A stretch of DNA of 64,000 nucleotides from Diphasiastrum complanatum (taxonomy: Eukaryota; Streptophyta; Lycopodiopsida; Lycopodiales; Lycopodiaceae), in the NCBI GenBank assembly GCA_029204225.1, contig CM055112.1, positions 27,983,063-28,047,062 of the forward strand, in the 5' to 3' direction. This document shows, in pieces, positions 44,135-58,941 of this stretch. Every line of letters starts with the position of its first letter. The stretch's first letter is position 1. The notes below the pieces were generated by a model. The model made no database searches. It was not told where the DNA came from and saw only the letters and a list, made by a program, of their open reading frames with translations. The position numbers and the translations under genes were made by a program.

Positions 44135-47100
44135 TTCATGCATAGATTCATTCAGATATTTAGAACGATTCATGAAGAAGTCATTCATTGGCTAGTATAG
44201 TCCCAAATGCGGTGTTAGGGCATATCCATGCCATTCTAACCCACAAGACTATTACGACTCTTGCACATATCCATGCGTCCCAAGAGTACCCTTGCCATAA
44301 AAAAACCACTTAACAATATGTATGGAGTTAGGCAAACTATTGTTTAGAGTATAAATAAGCATTGTTATTATTGAAAAGAATATAATATTAATGTATTGTC
44401 GAGGAAGGAGATTCAAAGAAAGCTTCTAATTTTATAACGTTTCTACTTGTTTCCCCATAGTAATGATACTATGTTCACTTTTTATTTAAGGAAACTTCTT
44501 TTAGCAAAGTTAAAGCTCATACCTGAATAGAGGTGGATGTGTTACCCTGTGATGATGCCATAATACCTTCACAAGTATTGATTCTTCATGGATTACCAAG
44601 AAAAAACATTATTGAATGTGGATTTGTGAGAGAGGACTATCAAGAGCATTTCGTCAATTTACAAGCCATAACGAGAAGAAACATACATAAATTGCAATTA
44701 AGTGTTTGTAATGAGCCAGCATAAGTGTTATCTACAATCAGAAGACGATAGTTAAACCCAAATCATTTGTGTGATACATGATAGTGGCGTTGTGCTTGAG
44801 GCCGAAGTATGCTTCAACGATCAACGAAGCTAACTGTCTGTAGTAGTACGTTCTTGATGTAGACCTTTCATAACAGTACTCTATTTTTGGGTTTTATACT
44901 TGTCAGTATAGCTAAGGTGCCCTTCATTTGGAGTCTGTAGCCCTTTGTTTGCTCAAAAATGGCTTAGGGACTTGAAAAAAGTGTAGACTTCATATCAGTA
45001 TCAAAACTGATAAAGTATTATTGAGAGCCCAAGTGACACTTTCTTATGCTTTTGTTTGTTCAACTGATTACAAAAAATGTTAATAGTGCTGGCTTATAAT
45101 GATTATTGGAGAGTGATTGATTAAGAATGTTTCTAAGCATGCAAATGAGGTTGTTATTGTTATGGCCTAGTCCAGTTACCAAGGATTTGGAATAATTCTA
45201 GAGATATTGTGGCTCGAGAGTGATGCTTTTGTATACTAATCTTAGGCTTCATGTTGGTGGGTGGTTTGGCTGCATGGTGTCCTCTTGGTTGTCCTTTGAA
45301 AGCACATCCTTGGTGGTTCTTTATACCCAGGTGGCATACTTTCAACAAGACCGCCATATTTGCTCTCTCATCGAGATTTGGACCACCGTCGACTAGCTAG
45401 TTCATGATCGATCATCAAGTTGATGTCTACAACTAATGATGATGATTTCATTTAAGAGCAAAAAACCACTACAATACTAGGACCTTGTCATTCTTGGCTT
45501 GTACACCAAATAAGGTGGACATATTTTTCACACTTCAATGAATGTCTTTGGCAAACCTATCTGGCGTATGTGGGAATTGGCCGAGTAAAGCTCTATATAG
45601 ATAGTTCTCCTCTTATCATTCATTTCTCAATTAAGGTAGCTGGATCGGATGGTGGTGACTTAGTGCCACTAACAGTACTCAAAAGGCCTAATTCAATGAG
45701 TAACAATCTTATTTTGACTGGCTAGTTATGAAAGTTTTTACCTTCAAACTTGTTAATCAAGAACTTGTTCATACTAAAACAACCTATTTTTTTTTAGGAG
45801 AAGGTCCTTACGAATTGAAATTGGAATAAGCTCTCCTAGAAATAAATACAATTTGTTCTTTAGAAAACCACAAGTGAGTACATTATACAATATGTGCTCT
45901 GTGTATATATACAAGGCATTGTTACTCTATTAGTCGTCAGTCTTTAAGCTTATCGTACAGTGAAGTGGGCATGAAGTTCCATTCGATAGTAGTAATGATA
46001 GTTCTTCAAACGTGAAGTGTAACCTTTGGGTTTGAATGTCTTCCAAAGATTTGGCAAGTTGATGGTGCCGACTATTGACTATCAATGGTTAAAATTTGAA
46101 TTCAGTTACTTGTCTGATAGTTTTCTAATTGATGTATCGATAGAAATCAGTCAAGTGAATGTTTGTGCAAGATACTCGTTAAATCTGAATTAAAATCGTC
46201 AAACAATATGAAATGACTAGATTGGATAAGTGGCAATAGTATTCTTTATCTAGTCAGTAAATCTGACAAGATACGGTTCAAGAATTACTGAAATCCTATT
46301 GGTGGGATTTTCATTCATGTAATTTCATATTCTACGTTTGGATAGGTTTTGTCAATATTGACGGAGTAATGCCAAACCATTCAATAAAAAGGAAAAACGG
46401 TCCAATTTTATTGGAAAAATTGTAATAATAGGAATTATATAACTATTTTCATTTCCAGTAAAATCCTATGGTGAATTATATTCAAAAGGTCAGACTAGTA
46501 CTCTTTCATATACTAGTAAATGATTTTTGATATATGAGATATTCAGCCCAGGTATAGGACAAAAATGAAATTGTTTTGGACTTTTTCCTACATTAATTAG
46601 TTTTTAAATATTTTTAATGGGTCATTACGTCTTCTTGGTACCTTAGTTGAAATAGATTTTCAGGGAACTGAAAATTCTAAGGAGGGAAGAAGAGTGGACA
46701 TCAGAGGTAGTAAGTGTGGTTGGGAAATGTATTTCGCAATTAGGATTTTGTGTAAATCCCAGTAAATAATTGCTTGATACTGGTTATTAATTTCCTGGAT
46801 AGAATTCATTCAATTGAATTCGTAACTAATATCTTTGTAACCATTGAGTTATCCCGCAGTTTTGGATGTCAATTGTGATGTTAGAAGTGGAATCTGATAC
46901 GTGGATTACATTGGATCTGTTAGTGTCTGAAGCTTGTCCCTAAATTTGATGCATCAGTGGGGGATTCGAAGCTTGTCAATAACCAGAAAGATTCAGAGTG
47001 TAATAGTGAACCATGTTATTTCTTATGCTTAGATCACAAGGTCAGATGTGGATTTGTGGTATCCATCTGATAGGCATGCCAATCATCCAAATTAAAGGAT

Positions 47101-49751
47101 TCTCCAATGTTTGGGACAAGAGATAATATCCTATATGGATTCTAGGACAGCTAGATGATCAGTGGATCTCTAGAATATCAGATAAGACAGTTAAGAGTTT
47201 TCTGGAAGGAAAAGCTGTTGGTATGGGACATTAGTAATTTTGGAAAGGAAATTCTAGGACTGTAAAGATCTGATGATCAATGGGAGTTTAGTACCTAGTC
47301 GCGATATGGGAAAAAAATAAAACCATTCGATCAAATGTGGGGTATTTCGGAAAATTTTGAAGTTTAATCTAGATCCCAATTTTGTATCTCATTATTTGTA
47401 AAATCAGAGGCCTTCAAATCTATTTCTCACTTTCTTAATTAATCCTTTACTTTTTAATAATTTCTTATAAGACATCAGACTGTTTATATGATTCTTTCCA
47501 GCATGAAGTTATTCTTTTGAAAGACTGTTATGTCATATAAATTACTACTTGTGTGAATAGACTTGGAATTCAGATAAATTCTAAGGTTAAAATGTTTCAA
47601 TTTTTAAACCATAAAATTTCTCTGTTGCATAAATGGATTTCGATGAAATAGTAGTTTCTATTACTCAGATTGAAAATATTTGAAGGAGAAGTCATGTTTG
47701 TAATGAAGTGAATTCTTTAGTGGAAGCACTTATTACTGACTTTTCTTGGATTTAGATATTTTCATATATCGTCTTTCCAGTTAAATTTTATGGGAGTTTA
47801 TAATTTCTTTAAAAGGAGGAGTGAAGTGGTGGGATAAAATTCTATTTGGAAATCTGTTGGTTGCATAGCTTTCGGAAGAGAACCAGTTAGGATATAGAAA
47901 TGAGATTGGATCTGAAAGGAATTCTGGATAGATTCAGAGTAGAATGCCTAATTGGAACTTTTTGAATATGAGGAATTCTCTAGGGATTGTGTGGACAATC
48001 TGGAACTGGAACAAGTTTGGACTTTGAGTCATTATCTATAAGTAGTGTAGTAAAAGGTCAAAGGTTACTAATTCCATTTTAATTGGAATAGAAGTAAGTT
48101 TGATCAAAATTTAAGTCTAAGACTTTTGTATTGGATCAACCTAATCTTAGTTGAGTACTAGGATCAGAGAGGGGTTGATTGAGTGGAAGAAATTATGTTA
48201 TTAAAAGAAATTGGATTGGAAAACTATTGAGAGTGAATTTTATTCGTCTCAGAGATTTTTCGGATATGTTATTTACTCATGAGAAATAGAAAATATTTTG
48301 TAGCTAAGTTACAAGATCTCAGTGAGGTATGTGAGTAACATATGTGGGTTCTGGAGGAATCTGCCAGATAAAAATGTGTTTATGTACTGGGTCATAGTGA
48401 GATTATTCACATATGTGCATGATTGATCTTGTATGAATCTACTGTGTAATCCTAGTTACTAAGGTTATCTGGTGCACTTAACATAGTTGGTGAACATGAA
48501 CATATGATCAAGTATTGTTTTGACAAATACTTGCAGAGTTAACAAATATTTGTATAGAAGGTTTATGGGTTAACTTATAGATGATTTGGGTAAGGATCTA
48601 AATGTGGTGGCAATTAACTTGAGTAGTTGATTATTCCAGGATGAAGTTAATTGGTAAAATGATCAGTGTGATGTGGATTCACCAGGAACTGATGTTTTTT
48701 TAATTATATTGTTGTAAGACACCTGATTAGTGAATCATTTGTGTTCATCATTTAAATTTATGTGCATTGGATATACAATATTCTTGGGATAGAGTATTCC
48801 TTAGTTAAGGAAGGGACTCTGTTGGAAAAGATTTTGGAATGATTCTTACTTTTTCTGAGTTATGTGGAACATATACTCCAGTATCCTATAAATGATTATG
48901 TATGATTTTGATTCCAGGAAATTATGATTGACAAATCATACGAATCTAAATATTTATGATCGACGAATCATGAATAGATACTTAATTATTGTCAGAGGAT
49001 TATAAGGAATGGTGATGATTCTTAAGTGTGATGGTTAATTCTTGATCTATTAATTGAGTAATAATTCAGATCAGTGTTTTGAGTCTCTTTACTCCAGTAT
49101 CTTATTGAGAGCCTATGGATCTCACAGATATTCTCACAAGATAAGTTATCTTATTTGTGGAGAATTTAATTTATCTAGTGGATGTTATTCTGCTATAGTT
49201 TAAGGTCTGTAGATGCTTGAGTACAGTTCTTCATTTGAATTGGATCTCCAGTTACCATAGGAGACAGACAAGTCTATTAAGATGAATGAATGCTATTTTC
49301 TTGCATTTGGTGCTAGGAGCATTTAACTCAAAAAAGTATATAGGATACTCAGAGTTGAGTTATAAACATTCTATATCTTATTGAATCTCCTAGAGATTCT
49401 AATTGAATGAATTTTCGTATCCTAGAATTTAGATTCTAAGGATATTTGTACTTAAAAGCTTATGAATTATCTGTCAGAGTTGTGGATAATTTCATATTGT
49501 AATTATTGTCTTATTATTTCTTTAACTTTAATCTCTTAAGTGAAGTTATTTCACCCAGTGTTTCATGTAAATGCTTTACATGAAGGTGATGTTACTAACT
49601 TATGGTCACTTAGAAAATAGGATTATCTCTGAGTACTTGTTTGATGTGAAAGTTAGACTAAGGATAATGATTTTCTAGGTTAATATTTAAAGTTAAAAGA
49701 ACTGTTCCTGTTATTCTTTCCTGTTTAGAGAGCTTCTAAGGATAGAAGCAG
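44135..49751. other. AT-rich stretch, almost free of open frames
   Basis: From about 45,360 to 49,750 no frame of 60 codons is open on either strand and no pol motif could be read. The part near 49.7 kb could be the ruined interior of the LTR element whose end follows. Confidence 0.45.
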
Positions 49752-50281
49752 TTTAAGGAGAGAAGAATGTTATGTCCATGGCCAGTAAGTAGGATTCAGT
49801 ATACTCCTAGTCTTGGATACACGGTACTCCAGTAAATCAAGCTGTTAGTTATGCCACGTCATACTGGATGTGACCCGAAAGTAACTAATATCCTTATGAG
49901 GCTTAGAACACACTAAATGGAGTTTAGACAAGGTATGAGACAATGTATGCATGTGTAGAGTTATCAATAACAATTCTATGAATAGTTGGTCCATGCTTAG
50001 GACTCTATTCTAGGTGAATCTATGTATAGGAAACTTAGGCATGGCTATGTGCCCAGGTTGCTTTTGGCTCTATATAATGAGGCCAAACTTGCCCTACTCC
50101 TCATTGTGAGCATTGATTCATAGCCAGAGTTTCACTCTACATTCATGCTTCTTATTCCTTGGCTTGAGGGTGAAGCTTCTAGAGTTGATTGGGTGCTTCT
50201 ACTTGGTTGGGTGGTTGCTCCATAGTGTGTTTTCCATTGTGTATTGTCTTGTACATAGGATCTTAGGGAGCTTCTCTTACA
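49752..50281 (+). repeat. Polypurine tract and LTR-like sequence
   Basis: TTTAAGGAGAGAAGAA at 49,752-49,767 is followed by TGTTATGTCC, as at the 3' ends of plant LTR elements. CTATATAATGAGG at about 50,068 is TATA-like. The right edge is set near CTTACA at 50,281, where copia integrase coding begins. No partner LTR found. Confidence 0.5.
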
Positions 50282-50289
50282 ATTTCCCT

Positions 50290-52271
50290 TCTTCATTAGA
50301 TAGGAAATCTTTCTTTTGTGAATCATGCATCTATGGGAAGCGCTATAGAAACAAGTTTTCAAAATCACATTCCATCAAAACAAAGCATGTACTGGTCCTT
50401 GTACATAGCGATCTTTGTGGTCCAATGCCAACTCCGTCCTTAGGAGATGCAATCTATTTTATCACTTTCATAGATGATTATTCTAGATGGTCTACAGTCA
50501 TGTTCATTAAGCACAAATCTAAAGCCTTTGAATGCCTCAAGAGATTCAAGGCCATGGCTGAGACACGAACATCTACAAAAGTGAGGCACTCCGAACTGAT
50601 GGTGGCGGCAAATACATCTCTAACGAGATGTCCGACTGCATGGCTGAACATGGTATTAGAAGACAATTCACCACTTCCTATTCACCTCAACAGAACGAGA
50701 TTTCAAAAAGGAAGAATCGAACTCTTCTCAACTCAGCCAGATCCATGCTACATCAAGCACCCTACCTACGAAGTTCTGGGAAGAAGCTACTGCCACAGCC
50801 CGTTACGTGCAGAATAGATCCAGCACCAAAGCCGTCAACAACAAAACTCCTTATTATGAAGTTTGGCATGGGCACAAGCCTAGTGTCAGCCATTTAAAAA
50901 TCTTTGGTTGTATATGTTTTGTTCACATTCCTAAACAACTTAGGAAGAAGCTGGATTATAGGACAAATAAATGTATTTTCATTGGCTATCCTGATGAACA
51001 TAAAGCTTATAAAGTTTATGATCCATCCACCAATGTAGTATTTGACTCTAGGGATGTAATATTTCAAGAACATACATACTATGATTTCAAACAACCATCG
51101 ATAAACGATTCTATGTCATTTCATCCTATTTTACGTAGCATGAATTCTTCCAACATGGATGTTCCTTCTACAGAAGTTGCAGCTATAGCTATAGAAGCCG
51201 AGCAGCCGACAGTACCTGAGAGGTATGCACCTCAATCATTCTGGACTTCATCAAAAGAAGCCTAGCCAAAGAAATTAACTCCAAGGATGCTATGAAGTGG
51301 CAAGAAGCTATGGAAAGCGAGTACAACTCACTTATGACGAATTAGACCTAGACACTGGTCGACTTCTTCACTCACAAGAGAGTTATCGACAACAAGTGGA
51401 TCTTCAGAAAAAAGATCAACTCTGATGGATCCATTGCCAAATGGAAAGCATGACTGGTGGCTAAAGGATTCACTCAAGTCCAAGGAGTGGATTATCAAGA
51501 AATTTTTAGTCCTGTCGTCAAGATGCAGTCAATCAAGACTCTGATTGCGTTAGCAGCCACGAAATGCACCAAATGGATGTCAAGACGACATTTCTCATCG
51601 ACAATGTCGAAGAGGAGGAACTGTACACCTTTCAACCAGAAGAATTCAAAGTCAAAGGCCAAGAGCACAAAGTGTGCAAGTTGCACAAAGCAATCTACAG
51701 TTTGAAACAGGCTGCAAGAGCATGGTTCGATATAATCAACTCTTATCTCATTCAATTGGGATTTTGCAAACAATTCAGTTGACTATAATACGACACTTCT
51801 CTACTGCACACTACTAAGAGTGATCTGTCAAAGGAATTTGACATGACTAATTTAGGAGCTGTCAATTCTTTGCCAGGACTTCGCATTACTAGAAATAGGC
51901 TTTAGAAGAAAATCTATCTTAGCCAACACACATATCTAAAAGGCATTTTAAAAAAATTTCATATGTCTGATTACAAACCCATTAATACTCCAATGGATCC
52001 AAGTATAGTGTTGACTAAACCTACTTGTGATGATTTTGATAGTGAAGTACTCAATATAGCGAAGTACCCTTATCATTCACTAATAGGATCTTTAATGTAT
52101 GCAATGTTTTGTACTAGACCAGATTTAGCATACATTGTTAGCACGTTAAGTCAATTCATGTCTAATCCTAGGATCTCTCATTGGAAAGCATTAAAGAGAG
52201 CGATGGGATATATTCAGGGAGGTTTAGATCACATCTTATGTTATGATGGAAATGCTATCAACCCACTCGTT
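50290..52271 (+). pseudogene. Copia integrase-RT-RNase H relic (element F)
   Basis: Integrase from FCESCIYGK, VLVHSDLCGPM, FITFIDDYSRW (50,290-50,580), a frameshift, then SYSPQQNEISKRKNRT (50,628-50,760) and KIFGCICFVHIPKQLRKKLD (50,880-51,100). RT follows (LVAKGFTQVQGVDYQEIFSPVVK at 51,450 in parts, HQMDVKTTFL, YSLKQAARAW at 51,690); the YVDD stretch is missing near 51,780. The RT end and RNase H start include YPYHSLIGSLMYAMFCTRPD (52,069) and stop at 52,271, where an LTR begins. Gag, protease and LTRs not found. Confidence 0.87.
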
Positions 52272-53000
52272 TGTGAAGATTAGTAAAATAATATCTTCCT
52301 ATCTCGAGTTTTGGGGCCATGACCATGTTATTTCCATTTGTAAACTTTATTGTACATAAAGGTATGTGAATTGAGCACATAACCTTCTAGAATAGGTCAA
52401 GTTTGAGTTAGGTAGATTCAAATTTGATGTCATGCAAAAGTTCAATTTACATGCAATGTCATTCAGTGTGCATGCATGCAACATGCAATGAGTGCATGCA
52501 ACATGCAAAGTAGTTTTTATGATCTACACATGTCTAGGTAATTTTAAGAGGGACATGCAGTACATGCAATATCCATGCATGCAGTTATACATGTGGATCC
52601 CTGTTAGCTGAGTTAACTGAGTTAAGTGGACTTTCCATGCAACTCCATTGTAAGAATTCGAGTCTCTTTGAAGTAGGGAAGCTGTGGCATGTTTTGTCAT
52701 ATTGTGAATAATGAGGTTCTGGTGTTTTGGACCCATTCTCTCTCTACCCGAGCTGTAAAGTGTTGATTTTCTCTCTCTACTCGAGAGCAGCCTGTTTTCC
52801 CCATACTGAGCACTTAAAATTATTTCTGACATTCATTCCTCATAGTGAGAAGTTAGTTTTTTCAGTCTGATGTATGCCATTGTGCTCTTGCCTTAGATTT
52901 TTCAAGTAATTTGTTCTTTGATCAATCTTGTGCAATCACGACACCTCAGTAAGATCCTGTAAGGTGTGTGGTGAGGTTCACATATGCTAAAAACTTCACA
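52272..53000 (+). repeat. D-family LTR (5' LTR of element G)
   Basis: 729 bp, TGTGAAGATT...ACTTCACA, followed directly by a PBS. Homologous to the reverse of 15,300-15,899. It starts inside the RNase H of element F; no 3' LTR was found to the right. Confidence 0.85.
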
Positions 53001-53012
53001 TGGTATCAGAGC
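53001..53012 (+). other. Primer-binding site of element G
   Basis: TGGTATCAGAGC, exact copia site, directly joined to the LTR. Confidence 0.9.
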
Positions 53013-53199
53013 TTCATGCTTTGAAGAGGTGAGGGTGTATACATCAGAACAATAGTGCTTTTGCTTGCAGGAACTCAGATTTGGGAGAAGAAGCCAAACT
53101 CGCTAACAAACAAGCCATCTGTGGATCATAAGTAGATCAGATCAAGCCTGATTTGCTTCAGCTGAGCCCTGTATAGATAGAGAGCTCACACGTGTGAAA

Positions 53200-54389
<1,190 letters not shown>

Positions 54390-54910
54390 AAGTTCCTGAT
54401 AGATTCTCGGAGTAAAGTCGGTCTTATAACAGACAAGCTGAATGGATCCAATTACTACTAGTGGAAATTTAAGATGAAGACATTGCTAATCGCCAATGAG
54501 TTGTGAGATATTGTCACAGGTACAGAAGAGAAGTCTGAAGATGACACAACCAACTCAAAGTGGAAGTCGAAGGATGGTAAAGCTTTTGCACTTATTATTC
54601 TCAATGTAGCAGATACTCAGATTGGCCACATATCTGAAGCTCAAACTTCGAAACAAGTATGGGACATCCTGAGCTCACTATATGATGTGAAGGATGTAAC
54701 TTCTAAGTTGCATCTATGAAGAAAATTCTTCACTCTCAAGATGTCAAATGGTGATTCAATACATAATCACGTTAACCAATTTAAGAATCTCCTACAACAT
54801 ATGGCTGATGTCGGATCAGTCATAAAAGATCAAGATGCAATTATGACATTGCTTTCAAGGTTGCCCTCTACATATGAGAACTGGGTGATGATCATAACAA
54901 CACACTAAGT
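54390..54910 (+). pseudogene. Copia gag relic of element G
   Basis: Frame with LNGSNYY*WKFKMKTLL, DIVTGTEEKSEDD, ALIILNVADTQIGHI, VWDILSSLYDVKD, SNGDSIHNHVNQFKNLL and LSRLPSTYENW: the copia gag (UBN2-type) domain that builds the particle. At least three in-frame stops. No CCHC knuckle could be read after it. Confidence 0.85.
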
Positions 54911-55006
54911 ATTTGGTCAAGATGTTCTGTAAGTATTGCAAAGTGCACTAATCATGAGATCCAGGTTCTCAAAGCTAAGAATGCTAATAAGCAACCAGAT
55001 CAACAT

Positions 55007-55933
55007 GTGAATGCAGTCATAGCATCTCTCAACATCGACGTGGACGAAGGAGCATTTATGGTCAAAGACCAAAAAGCACTATTGGATAATTCTTGGTTGG
55101 ATTCTAGAGCTATTCAACATATGCCCAATCATCGTGAGCATTTTCACTCCTATACGCCTTACAGTACAATAAGATACATTCATCTTGGTGACGGTAGCAC
55201 TCACACTATCAAAGGTGAAGATACTGTGAGATTGAAATTCCAACATGATCAATTCAAACTACTATCAAATGTTTTGTATGTTCCTAAACTTTCTACGAAT
55301 CTGTTATCACTGATTTAGCACTGAAGTTTGACAACAGAGGAGAATACATCTCTACCGAATTCAAGGAGTTCTGCCTTAACAATAACATTGAGCAAATACA
55401 TCACCTCCTATTGGCCTTAGTCGAATGGTCTTGCTGAGAGAAAGAACTAAACCTTAGCTGAATCAGCAAAGTGCATGTTATCACAAGCGACACTTCCGAA
55501 GTCCTTCTGGACTGAAGCAAATTCAACTACAACTTATATTCAGAACAGATGTCCTACTAAAGGTCTCTCAGACAAAACATCATATGAAGTTTGGATAGGT
55601 TTCAAACCTTCTTTATCAAACTTACTAGTTTTTGGATATATCGCTTATGCACAAATTCTACATGATTTCAAGAAAAACCTTGACTTCTAGAGTATCAAGT
55701 CTATTTTCATCAACTACACTACTTCAAACCAGGCTTATAAGTTGTATGATCTTGTCGAGTCAAAGATATTCACCAACCGGGATGTCATCTTCATCAAAGA
55801 TCAGTTTATTGACCTCAAAGGTAAAGGCAAAGCTCATATAGTCGAACTTCACAAAAATAGCAACTACAACCAAAAATTGATGGCGTACCTGGGAGGCTCA
55901 AATAATACGTCTCATGGATGGAGCAACCACTAA
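55007..55933 (+). pseudogene. Copia protease and integrase-tail relic of element G
   Basis: Protease has SWLDSRAIQHM, where the usual DSGASSHM lost its Gly, then GDGSTHTIKG and VLYVPKLSTNLLSL (to 55,316). The frame jumps to the late integrase (RGEYIS-like, SRMVLLREKN, ATLPKSFWTEA, TSYEVWIG, TNRDVIF), so the integrase N-terminus and most of its core are deleted. It ends near 55,930 without RT. Confidence 0.83.
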
Positions 55934-56841
55934 TCTGTGCTTGGATGATCTATTTATAGATTTCATCCGTGTATTAATTATATTGAATGCTTGTCATCTA
56001 ACTAGGAAAGCCGTTGTACTTAAAAGTATATGGCTTTTGTGACAACTGTACATAGTATATATACGGTCAACAAATCAGAATCGTTGACAGGGACGATGAC
56101 GTCACAAAATCTCTCACTTCGCATTTTATATGAAGTGGTTTCTCTCACTTTGCAAATTACGGAAAGTGGCTGGAATGTTTCTCGTTCAAAACCAGATAAC
56201 CTTCGGCATTTTTATCTCCTTTCAGAATTTCTGCAAAAAAGTTGAAGGTGCCTTTAAACCAATTATACGGTGCCCTTAAAAAGGCGAAGATCTCTTTAAT
56301 AGTTCAACTCTCTCGCTCTTTTTGGGAAAGCCGAAGGTGCCCTTAAAAAAAGTTTAAAGTGCCCTATCAAGTTGGCAAAGGTGTGTTTAGCAGTTTAACT
56401 CTTAAAAATAGAGGACCTTCTGGAATTTTCTCTCTCTTCACATTTTTCGAAAAAAATGCAAAAAAATGGGCGAAGGTGTTGAAAATAGTTAAACTATTGA
56501 ATTGTGAACAAGTTGACTTCTTCAAAAAATAATTGAATGGAAGAAGTTGAAGGTAAGTGTCGCAGTTTTCGGAAAGTGCAAAAAATGTGAATTGTGACAC
56601 TTAGTGTATTTCTGCAGACTGTTCAAAAATAATGTAAATTTGCAGACTTGTTCTAAATGCAAGTTTGTGGTAGTCTTTGAAGACGGACAAGTCTTCAATG
56701 ACTTCAAGTTTTTTAAACTTAACATCTGAACTTGAAATTATAATGGGATTGGTTACCCTTTTCCGTTGTAGACGTCCTTCAAATAAATTGGTTGTCTAAG
56801 TTATGATTCCAAGGAGGCAACTGTGGGCTTAATTTTCAGCA
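55934..56841 (-). repeat. Possible 3' LTR of element E, with GAAGGTGCCCTT repeats
   Basis: On the minus strand TGCTGAAAATTAAGCCC follows a purine tract and would start an LTR at 56,841. Its far end is not defined. At 56,200-56,480 the phrases GAAGGTGCCCTTAAA and AGTTTAACTCTC repeat about every 90 bp. Confidence 0.4.
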
Positions 56842-56853
56842 GTCCCCCTTAAG
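56842..56853 (-). other. Polypurine tract of element E
   Basis: Minus strand CCTTAAGGGGGAC, just after the E pol stop and before TGCTGAAA. Confidence 0.65.
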
Positions 56854-56854
56854 G

Positions 56855-58231
56855 TCACGGTTGGTGCCTTGGTATCTTCGTCAGGTTTAGCATGTTGAAG
56901 AACTTTTGCTGCTTGATCCTAGGAAGTGCTTTGGTGAAGATGTATGTGGTCATTTCAATAAGACTCCTATAGAGAGTGATGTCCACAAAGGATTTTTCAT
57001 CATCTTTCATAGGAACTTTTACAATGTGCTCCATTGGTGTATCTATGCCTTTACAGTTTTCCATTTGAAATTTCTTGAGCATGGAAAGTGCATATCTACT
57101 TTGACTTATAAAGGCATGACCTTTCCAAAAGTCAATCTCCAGGCCTAAAATATAGTGAAAAACTCCTAAGTCCTGCATCTTAAACTCACTACCAAGTGCA
57201 TGCTTAGTTTCTTCAACTAGCTTCTCATTATTTCCACAAAGAATGATATCATCTACATAGATGAGAAGAATAACTACAAAATTATTTACAAACTTATAAT
57301 ACAGAGAAGGGTCATATTCACTAAGACAAAATCCGAGTGATATGAGATAGGAGTTGAGCCTTGCATACCAAGACCTTGGTGCTTGTTTTAGTCCATAGAG
57401 ACTTTTGAATAAAAGACAAACTTTTGATTCTTCACCTTCGTTCACAAATCCTGGTGGTTGCTCCATGTAAATCTCCTCCTCAAGGTAACCATTGAGAAAG
57501 GCATTAGAAACATCAAGCTGAAACATCCTCCAATTGTGATAACATGCAAGAGATATAAGTATTCTGATTGTTACCATTTTTGCAACTGGTGCAGAGGTGT
57601 CTTCATAGTCAAGACCTTTGATTCGAGAGTAGCCTTTGGCACAAAGTCTTGCTTTATATTTATTGATAGATCCATCATTATTATACTTGATTCTGAAAAC
57701 CCACTTACACCCTATCACATGCATGTTGTGTGGTGGCTCCACAAGCTCCCATGTGTTGTTTGACATCAAGGCTTCAAACTCTTGGGTCATTGCTTCAGCC
57801 CACATCTTGGATTGAAGTGCTTCTTGGACATCTTTAGGCTCTTTATCTGATATGAAGAGAGCATGATAAGAAGTTTCACCTTCCACTTGCCTTCCTTCCT
57901 CATCATATGTGAGCCTCCTTGGCTCAGATCTTTCTCTTGTAGGTCTTTTTCGTGTAGGTGCTTGAAGTTGCTCCTCCTCAAGCCTCGGCCTCACCACTTC
58001 TTGAGCAGCATCAAGATTGATGATTGTAGATCTTGCATGAGACTCCTTGATCTGTGCTTCATCCAAGTTAAACTTTTGATCTTCATGAAAGATCACATCT
58101 CTACTTACAACATTTTTGTCAATAGAGGGAAGATAAACTTTGCATGCTTTTTTAGTAGACGCATATCCTACAAAAATTCCTTTAACAGCACTAGGATCAT
58201 CCTTCTTCCTAGTCTCTAAAGGTACATGCAC
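56855..58231 (-). pseudogene. Reverse transcriptase of copia element E, RNase H deleted
   Basis: 458 open codons on the minus strand. It opens with the integrase tail (GIFVGYAS, SRDVIFHED). A full copia RT follows: NTWELVEPP, GCKWVFRIKYN, KARLCAKGYS, FQLDVSNAFLNG, SLYGLKQAPRSWY, LLIYVDDIIL (catalytic Asp pair), LGLEI and CKGIDTPM. After YRSLIEM it jumps straight to TTYIFTKALPRIKQQKFF, the very end of RNase H: an in-frame deletion of roughly 200 codons that keeps the stop in place. RT copies element RNA into DNA; without RNase H this copy cannot complete that. Confidence 0.92.
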
Positions 58232-58920
58232 AAAGCATACACAACCAAAGAACCTAAGATGATAACCTTAGGCTTTTTCTTATACAACATCTCAAATGGT
58301 GTTCTTCTTTCTATTGCAAGATTAGGAAGTCTATTACAAAGATAATTTGCACATGCAACTACTTCTCCCCAAAATCCTTTAGGCAAAGATGCTTCTAGCC
58401 TAATGGCTATTGCACATTCACACAAAGTTCTATTTTTTCTCTCAGCAACTCCATTTTGCTGAGGAGTATAAGAACAAGAAAATTCTCTTTGTATTCCCTC
58501 TCTCTCACAAAAGTCTTTAAACTTATTGGAGGTGTATTCACCTCCACTATCACTTCTCAAAGCTTTCAACTTGAAAGAAAACTGCTTTTCTACATAAGCT
58601 TTAAAAGTAAGAAAAACATCATAAACCATGGCTTTAGAAGACAGCATATAGATCCAAGAATATCTTGTATAATCATCTACAAAAGAAACAAAACAATTTT
58701 CTCCTCCTTTGCTCTTGGTTGAAGAGAAATGAACACTAGAGTGCACGACTTCAAATGGATGCTGTGATTTGATACTTGATCTAGGAAAAGGCCTTCTGTG
58801 TGATTTTGCCAAAACACAAGCGTCACAAGGTTGAAGCTCCTTTGACAATGTCTTTGGTAGTCCAACAACTTTTCCTTCCTTGACCATAGATTGCATGGCT
58901 TTGAAATTGGGATGTCCCAA
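58216..58920 (-). pseudogene. Integrase of copia element E
   Basis: Minus strand, MGHPNFKAMQSM, CDACVLAKSHR (HH-CC end), VVHSSVHF where the first catalytic Asp of HSD is Ser, FVSFVDDYTRYSW, LRSDSGGEY, YTPQQNGVAERKNRT. It overlaps the RT frame by 16 bases in a different frame, so a frameshift separates them. Strand transfer would fail if the first Asp change is real. Confidence 0.88.
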
Positions 58921-58941
58921 TTTCTTAAGCCACGGATCCTC

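Noticed and set aside
44533..44724. 63-codon frame that looked like an exon
   Set aside because: No splice context, no domain, neighbouring frames closed.
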